From Kiritimatiellia bacterium (GTDB lineage Bacteria > Verrucomicrobiota > Kiritimatiellia > RFP12 > DVOR01), in assembly GCA_017457555.1 (NCBI GenBank), contig JAFTHG010000234.1, positions 1-9,199 on the forward strand: a stretch of 9,199 nucleotides of DNA. Direction: 5' to 3'. Under the pieces are notes generated by a model. That model did no database searches. It saw nothing but the letters and a program-made list of their open reading frames with translations, and was not told where the DNA came from. The first letter of the stretch is position 1. Every line of letters starts with the position of its first letter. The translations under genes and the position numbers were made by a program. This document shows, piece by piece, positions 6,971-9,199 of the stretch.

Positions 6971-7010
6971 AACGCGTTCCGTTCGACTTCACGGCGGAAC
7001 GCGTTTATTT
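6971..7010 (+). terminator. Likely rho-independent terminator after pheS
   Basis: AACGCGTTCCG (6971-6981) and CGGAACGCGTT (6995-7005) are exact 11-nt reverse complements around a 13-nt loop. They are followed by the interrupted T-run TTTATTT (7004-7010). The stem is strong but the tail is broken by an A. It ends only 3-4 nt before the AAGGA ribosome-binding site of the next gene, so it could also act on translation of that gene. Confidence 0.62.
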
Positions 7011-7025
7011 CAAAAGGACATTCAG

Positions 7026-7541
7026 ATGATGACACCCGCCGATTTACTTGCTCGCCGTAGCATTCGCAAATATACTGATGAACCCATTCACGCCGATCAA
7101 TTGCGTGCTGCACTTGAAGCAGCGATGGCAGCACCCAGTGCTATGCACTGTGACCCGTGGCGCTTCATCATCATTCAATCGCAAACCGACCGGGATCGTT
7201 TAGCAGATGCACTCCCCTATGGCCAAATGCTTCGCCACGCACCTATGGGCATTATCGTCTGCGGCGACATTTCAGTTGCCCACCGCAATCAGCTCTCCTA
7301 CTTGCTTCAAGATGTTTCTGCCGCCATCCAAAACCTCTTGCTTGCCCTTCATGCACAAGGACTTGGTGCCGTCTGGCTGGGCATCCACCCCAATGACGAC
7401 CGTGTTGATGCAGTCAAACAGGCCTTTGGTTTGCCGGAAAATATCATCCCCGTCAGCGCCATCGCCCTGGGCCATCCTGCCGAACATCCGGAAGCCCGGA
7501 CACGTTTCAAGGAAGCTTACGTCCACTACAATCAGTGGTAA
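7026..7541 (+). CDS. Nitroreductase family protein (FMN-dependent)
   Basis: Nitroreductase-fold flavoproteins use FMN and NAD(P)H to reduce nitro groups, quinones or, in some subfamilies, unrelated substrates. The 171 residues are short but normal for the small single-domain subfamily. RRSIRKYTDEPI (10-21) is the typical FMN-phosphate-binding opening. APSAMHCDPWRF (36-47) matches the usual APSA..QPW block, with Cys-Asp where Asn-Gln is common. LGAVWLGI (about 113-120) and the C-terminal ALGHPAE are also characteristic. These proteins act as dimers; the real substrate cannot be deduced. ATG 7026 follows AAGGA (7014-7018) by seven bases; ATG 7029 is possible. The stop overlaps the mutY start by one base (TAATG), so the two are probably co-translated. 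Confidence 0.9.
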   Translation: MMTPADLLARRSIRKYTDEPIHADQLRAALEAAMAAPSAMHCDPWRFIIIQSQTDRDRLADALPYGQMLRHAPMGIIVCGDISVAHRNQLSYLLQDVSAAIQNLLLALHAQGLGAVWLGIHPNDDRVDAVKQAFGLPENIIPVSAIALGHPAEHPEARTRFKEAYVHYNQW

Positions 7542-8575
7542 TGAACGCCTGGTATAATGCCCTTTTAGCCTGGTATCACTGCGCCAAACGGGAAATGCCG
7601 TGGCGTGGCCACCCAGATGCTTATGCCGTCTGGGTCAGTGAAATTATGCTTCAGCAGACCCAGGTGGATACGGTTCGCCCCTACTTCACACGCTTTCTCG
7701 CTGCATTCCCCACAGTAGCCGCATTGGCAGCCGCAGAAGATGCGCCCCTACTCAAAGCATGGGAGGGCCTCGGATATTACACACGGGTTCGTAATCTGCG
7801 AAAAGCAGCACAACGCCTTATGGCAGAATCCAGTGGTGAAATACCTCAAACGGCGGAAGCCCTTCGGAAACTTCCCGGGATTGGGCCCTATACAGCGGCC
7901 GCAATTGCCAGTATCTGTTTTAATGAAGCGGTGCCCGTCGTAGATGGAAATGTAGCACGTGTCTTCGCCAGACGGAATTTGCTCACGGATGATTTTACAA
8001 AAGAACCTAATCGCCGGAAACTTGCCGCTTGGTTACAGCCTTTCATTAACCAAGTTGCCGCTCCGGGTGATTTTAATCAGGCGATGATGGAACTTGGTGC
8101 ACTGATTTGTACACCTCGTAATCCCCAGTGTCACAGCTGTCCCCTGCGACCTCAATGTCAAGCAGCCAAGCAGGAGGTTCAAGCCGACTATCCCATCATC
8201 CCGAAACGGAAACCCTTACCCGAACGGCACGCCGATGTTGTCCTGCTTCAAGAACGGACAGGAGCGATCCTCTTCAAGCGGCACGCTGATGAACGGCTAT
8301 TAGCCGGTTTTTGGGAACTCCCGGACTTGGGAACTCTGCCATTCAACATTGAGAATCCCAAACCTTGCGGTACCCACCGCCAAACCTTCTCACACTTCCG
8401 GCAAATACTTACCCTCTTTACCGCAACACTCCCCGACTCATTACCTCCTCTTCCCGACAATTACCAGTGGTGTACCCAACCCGACTCGCTTCCACTAACA
8501 ACAGCAACACGGAAAATATTGGCGACCCATATCTCTGGAAAGCTGCTTTCGCATCAAAAAGGTCGAAAGAAATAA
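7541..8575 (+). CDS. mutY: Adenine DNA glycosylase MutY
   Basis: MutY removes adenine mispaired with 8-oxoguanine in base-excision repair. The 344 residues show every diagnostic part: WVSEIMLQQTQV with catalytic E34, the helix-hairpin-helix LPGIGPYTAAAI, VVDGNVARV with catalytic D135, and the 4Fe-4S motif C-X6-C-X2-C-X5-C at C190, C197, C200 and C206. The E34-D135 distance equals that between E37 and D138 in E. coli. A C-terminal NUDIX-like domain (about 225-330) with HADERLLAGFWELP reads 8-oxoG, and TFSHF carries the F-S-H loop (S284, H285) used for recognition of the lesion. ATG 7541 overlaps the nitroreductase stop (TAATG); the GTG at 7535 would add two residues only. The protein looks intact and functional. 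Pairing with a redox flavoprotein fits oxidative-damage defence but proves nothing. Confidence 0.96.
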   Translation: MNAWYNALLAWYHCAKREMPWRGHPDAYAVWVSEIMLQQTQVDTVRPYFTRFLAAFPTVAALAAAEDAPLLKAWEGLGYYTRVRNLRKAAQRLMAESSGEIPQTAEALRKLPGIGPYTAAAIASICFNEAVPVVDGNVARVFARRNLLTDDFTKEPNRRKLAAWLQPFINQVAAPGDFNQAMMELGALICTPRNPQCHSCPLRPQCQAAKQEVQADYPIIPKRKPLPERHADVVLLQERTGAILFKRHADERLLAGFWELPDLGTLPFNIENPKPCGTHRQTFSHFRQILTLFTATLPDSLPPLPDNYQWCTQPDSLPLTTATRKILATHISGKLLSHQKGRKK

Positions 8576-8591
8576 AGTATTTCCGCTTTTT
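8556..8591 (+). terminator. Weak terminator-like hairpin at the end of mutY
   Basis: GAAATA (8569-8574) pairs with TATTTC (8578-8583) around a 3-nt loop. An outer AAAAAG (8556-8561) can pair with CTTTTT (8586-8591). The stem is AU-rich and has an asymmetric internal loop, so termination here would be weak at best. Confidence 0.28.
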
Positions 8592-8595
8592 CCCC

Positions 8596-8624
8596 TTTTC
8601 TTTTCTCCAAAAAACATCTATACT
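8596..8624 (+). promoter_or_regulatory. Possible promoter for the small membrane protein gene
   Basis: TATACT (8619-8624) matches the -10 consensus in five of six positions and lies 26 nt before ATG 8651, leaving a short leader that includes the GAAGGAG site. At 17-nt spacing the -35 position is TTTTCT (8596-8601), a poor match. The region is pyrimidine-rich and otherwise featureless. Confidence 0.35.
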
Positions 8625-8650
8625 AATAGTAATTGAAGGAGTTTACGATT

Positions 8651-8833
8651 ATGGCTTACATCAATCCGCGTTTACGTAATCCCGCAGAAGGCACCGCTCA
8701 ACCCACGACCGGCAAGGCAAAAACCGACTGGATCGGTGGTGCGTGCGCTATCATCGCATTCTGCCTCGCGGCAGCAACCACTGCAATCCTTTATATGGAG
8801 TGGGATCTCTACACCAGCTTCATCGGCCGCTAA
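8651..8833 (+). CDS. Small single-span membrane protein, 60 aa, function unknown
   Basis: The start ATG 8651 is supported by a strong GAAGGAG ribosome-binding site (8635-8641) nine bases upstream. The predicted protein has a short polar N-terminal tail with several basic residues (R7, R9, K22, K24) and proline/threonine-rich stretches. One hydrophobic helix follows (about W27-Y48, rich in Ala, Ile and Cys), then a 12-residue tail ending in FIGR. Positive charge before the helix suggests the N-terminus is inside. I recognise no family. Its TAA overlaps the ATG of the rhomboid gene by one base, so it is probably translated with, and perhaps works with, that protease as a partner, a substrate or simply a neighbour. 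The good ribosome-binding site and coupled downstream gene make it a likely real gene despite its size. Confidence 0.78.
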   Translation: MAYINPRLRNPAEGTAQPTTGKAKTDWIGGACAIIAFCLAAATTAILYMEWDLYTSFIGR

Positions 8834-9199
8834 TGGTCCGGCAGACTCGAACAATTGCAGTGCCGGTTTTTTGCGGACTCTGCTTTTTTCTGTATCTGCT
8901 CACAATTCCAACGTTACGTCTTCCGCTCTCATGGGGAGTGGAAGACTTTTTTATTGCCGACATTCTCCACACCTCCCTTCCCCTCCGCGTGGCCCCTCTC
9001 CAGACAGGTGAATTCTGGAGAATCATCACCTATGCACTCCTTCACGGATCGTGGTGGCATACGCTCTTAAACCTTTTTGGCCTTTGGATTACAGGAAACA
9101 CTTTAGAGCGAGTCATTGGTTGGCGCCAGATGACGCTCATACTCCTCATCGGTGCCGTGGCAGGAGCTGCAGGTATGATTGGCTCACTCCTCCTTGACC
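8833..9199 (+). CDS. Rhomboid family intramembrane serine protease, N-terminal part (runs off window)
   Basis: From ATG 8833 the frame is open to the last base, giving 122 residues. A first hydrophobic segment (about 8-25) is followed by a luminal-type loop and the hallmark rhomboid block: GEFWRIITYALLHGSWWH (59-76), then HTLLN (76-80) and GNTLERVIGWRQ (88-99). A second strongly hydrophobic span starts at about residue 100. This matches the conserved WR, H..xxH..xN and G..lE..G pattern of bacterial rhomboids. The catalytic GxSG serine and the later histidine would lie just past the window, so active protease versus inactive pseudoprotease cannot be decided. The start overlaps the small membrane protein's TAA (TAATG), implying translational coupling; no separate strong Shine-Dalgarno is seen. 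Confidence 0.88.
   Translation, partial: MVRQTRTIAVPVFCGLCFFLYLLTIPTLRLPLSWGVEDFFIADILHTSLPLRVAPLQTGEFWRIITYALLHGSWWHTLLNLFGLWITGNTLERVIGWRQMTLILLIGAVAGAAGMIGSLLLD

Noticed and set aside
8736..9070. Overlapping open frames in other frames across the small-protein/rhomboid region
   Set aside because: Their compositions are Ser/Pro/His-rich without motifs, whereas the frame from ATG 8833 shows clear rhomboid signatures.

Overview
This 9.2-kb window is a compact, fully co-directional stretch (all genes on the + strand) of a bacterial chromosome with moderate GC. The content is housekeeping: aspartate-family amino-acid synthesis, a nucleic-acid phosphodiesterase, an Fe-S helicase, a tRNA synthetase subunit, a base-excision repair glycosylase and a membrane protease. 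I see no insertion sequence, phage gene, CRISPR array, tRNA or rRNA. Lineage cannot be fixed from sequence alone. My tentative guess is an uncultured Gram-negative bacterium, perhaps of the Verrucomicrobia/Lentisphaerae/Kiritimatiellae group. That guess rests on overall protein flavour and gene order, not on a marker gene.

Layout. (1) 2-1042: the 3' part of homoserine dehydrogenase. A single in-frame TAG (725-727) separates the catalytic part from its ACT regulatory domain. (2) 1119-2480: an aspartate kinase of the YclM/AK III type with two C-terminal ACT domains, closed by a good rho-independent terminator. (3) 2614-5854: a YmdB-like metallophosphoesterase overlapping by 8 nt (ATGCCTAA) a DinG/XPD-type Fe-S helicase. 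(4) 5924-6940: pheS without an adjacent pheT, followed by an unusual pair of near-perfect palindromes. (5) 7026-8575: a small nitroreductase joined by TAATG to mutY. (6) 8651-9199: a 60-residue single-span membrane protein joined by TAATG to a rhomboid protease gene that runs off the end of the window.

How the genes fit together. Homoserine dehydrogenase and aspartate kinase are the two branch-controlling enzymes of the aspartate pathway (Thr/Met/Lys), and both are normally allosterically regulated through ACT domains. Stop-start overlaps suggest three translationally coupled pairs: YmdB-like/DinG-like, nitroreductase/MutY and small membrane protein/rhomboid.

The points most worth a second look are the in-frame amber codon splitting homoserine dehydrogenase exactly at its catalytic/ACT boundary, the competing hairpins over the pheS stop codon, and the undescribed 60-aa membrane protein coupled to a rhomboid protease. 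No gap between genes exceeds about 135 bases.
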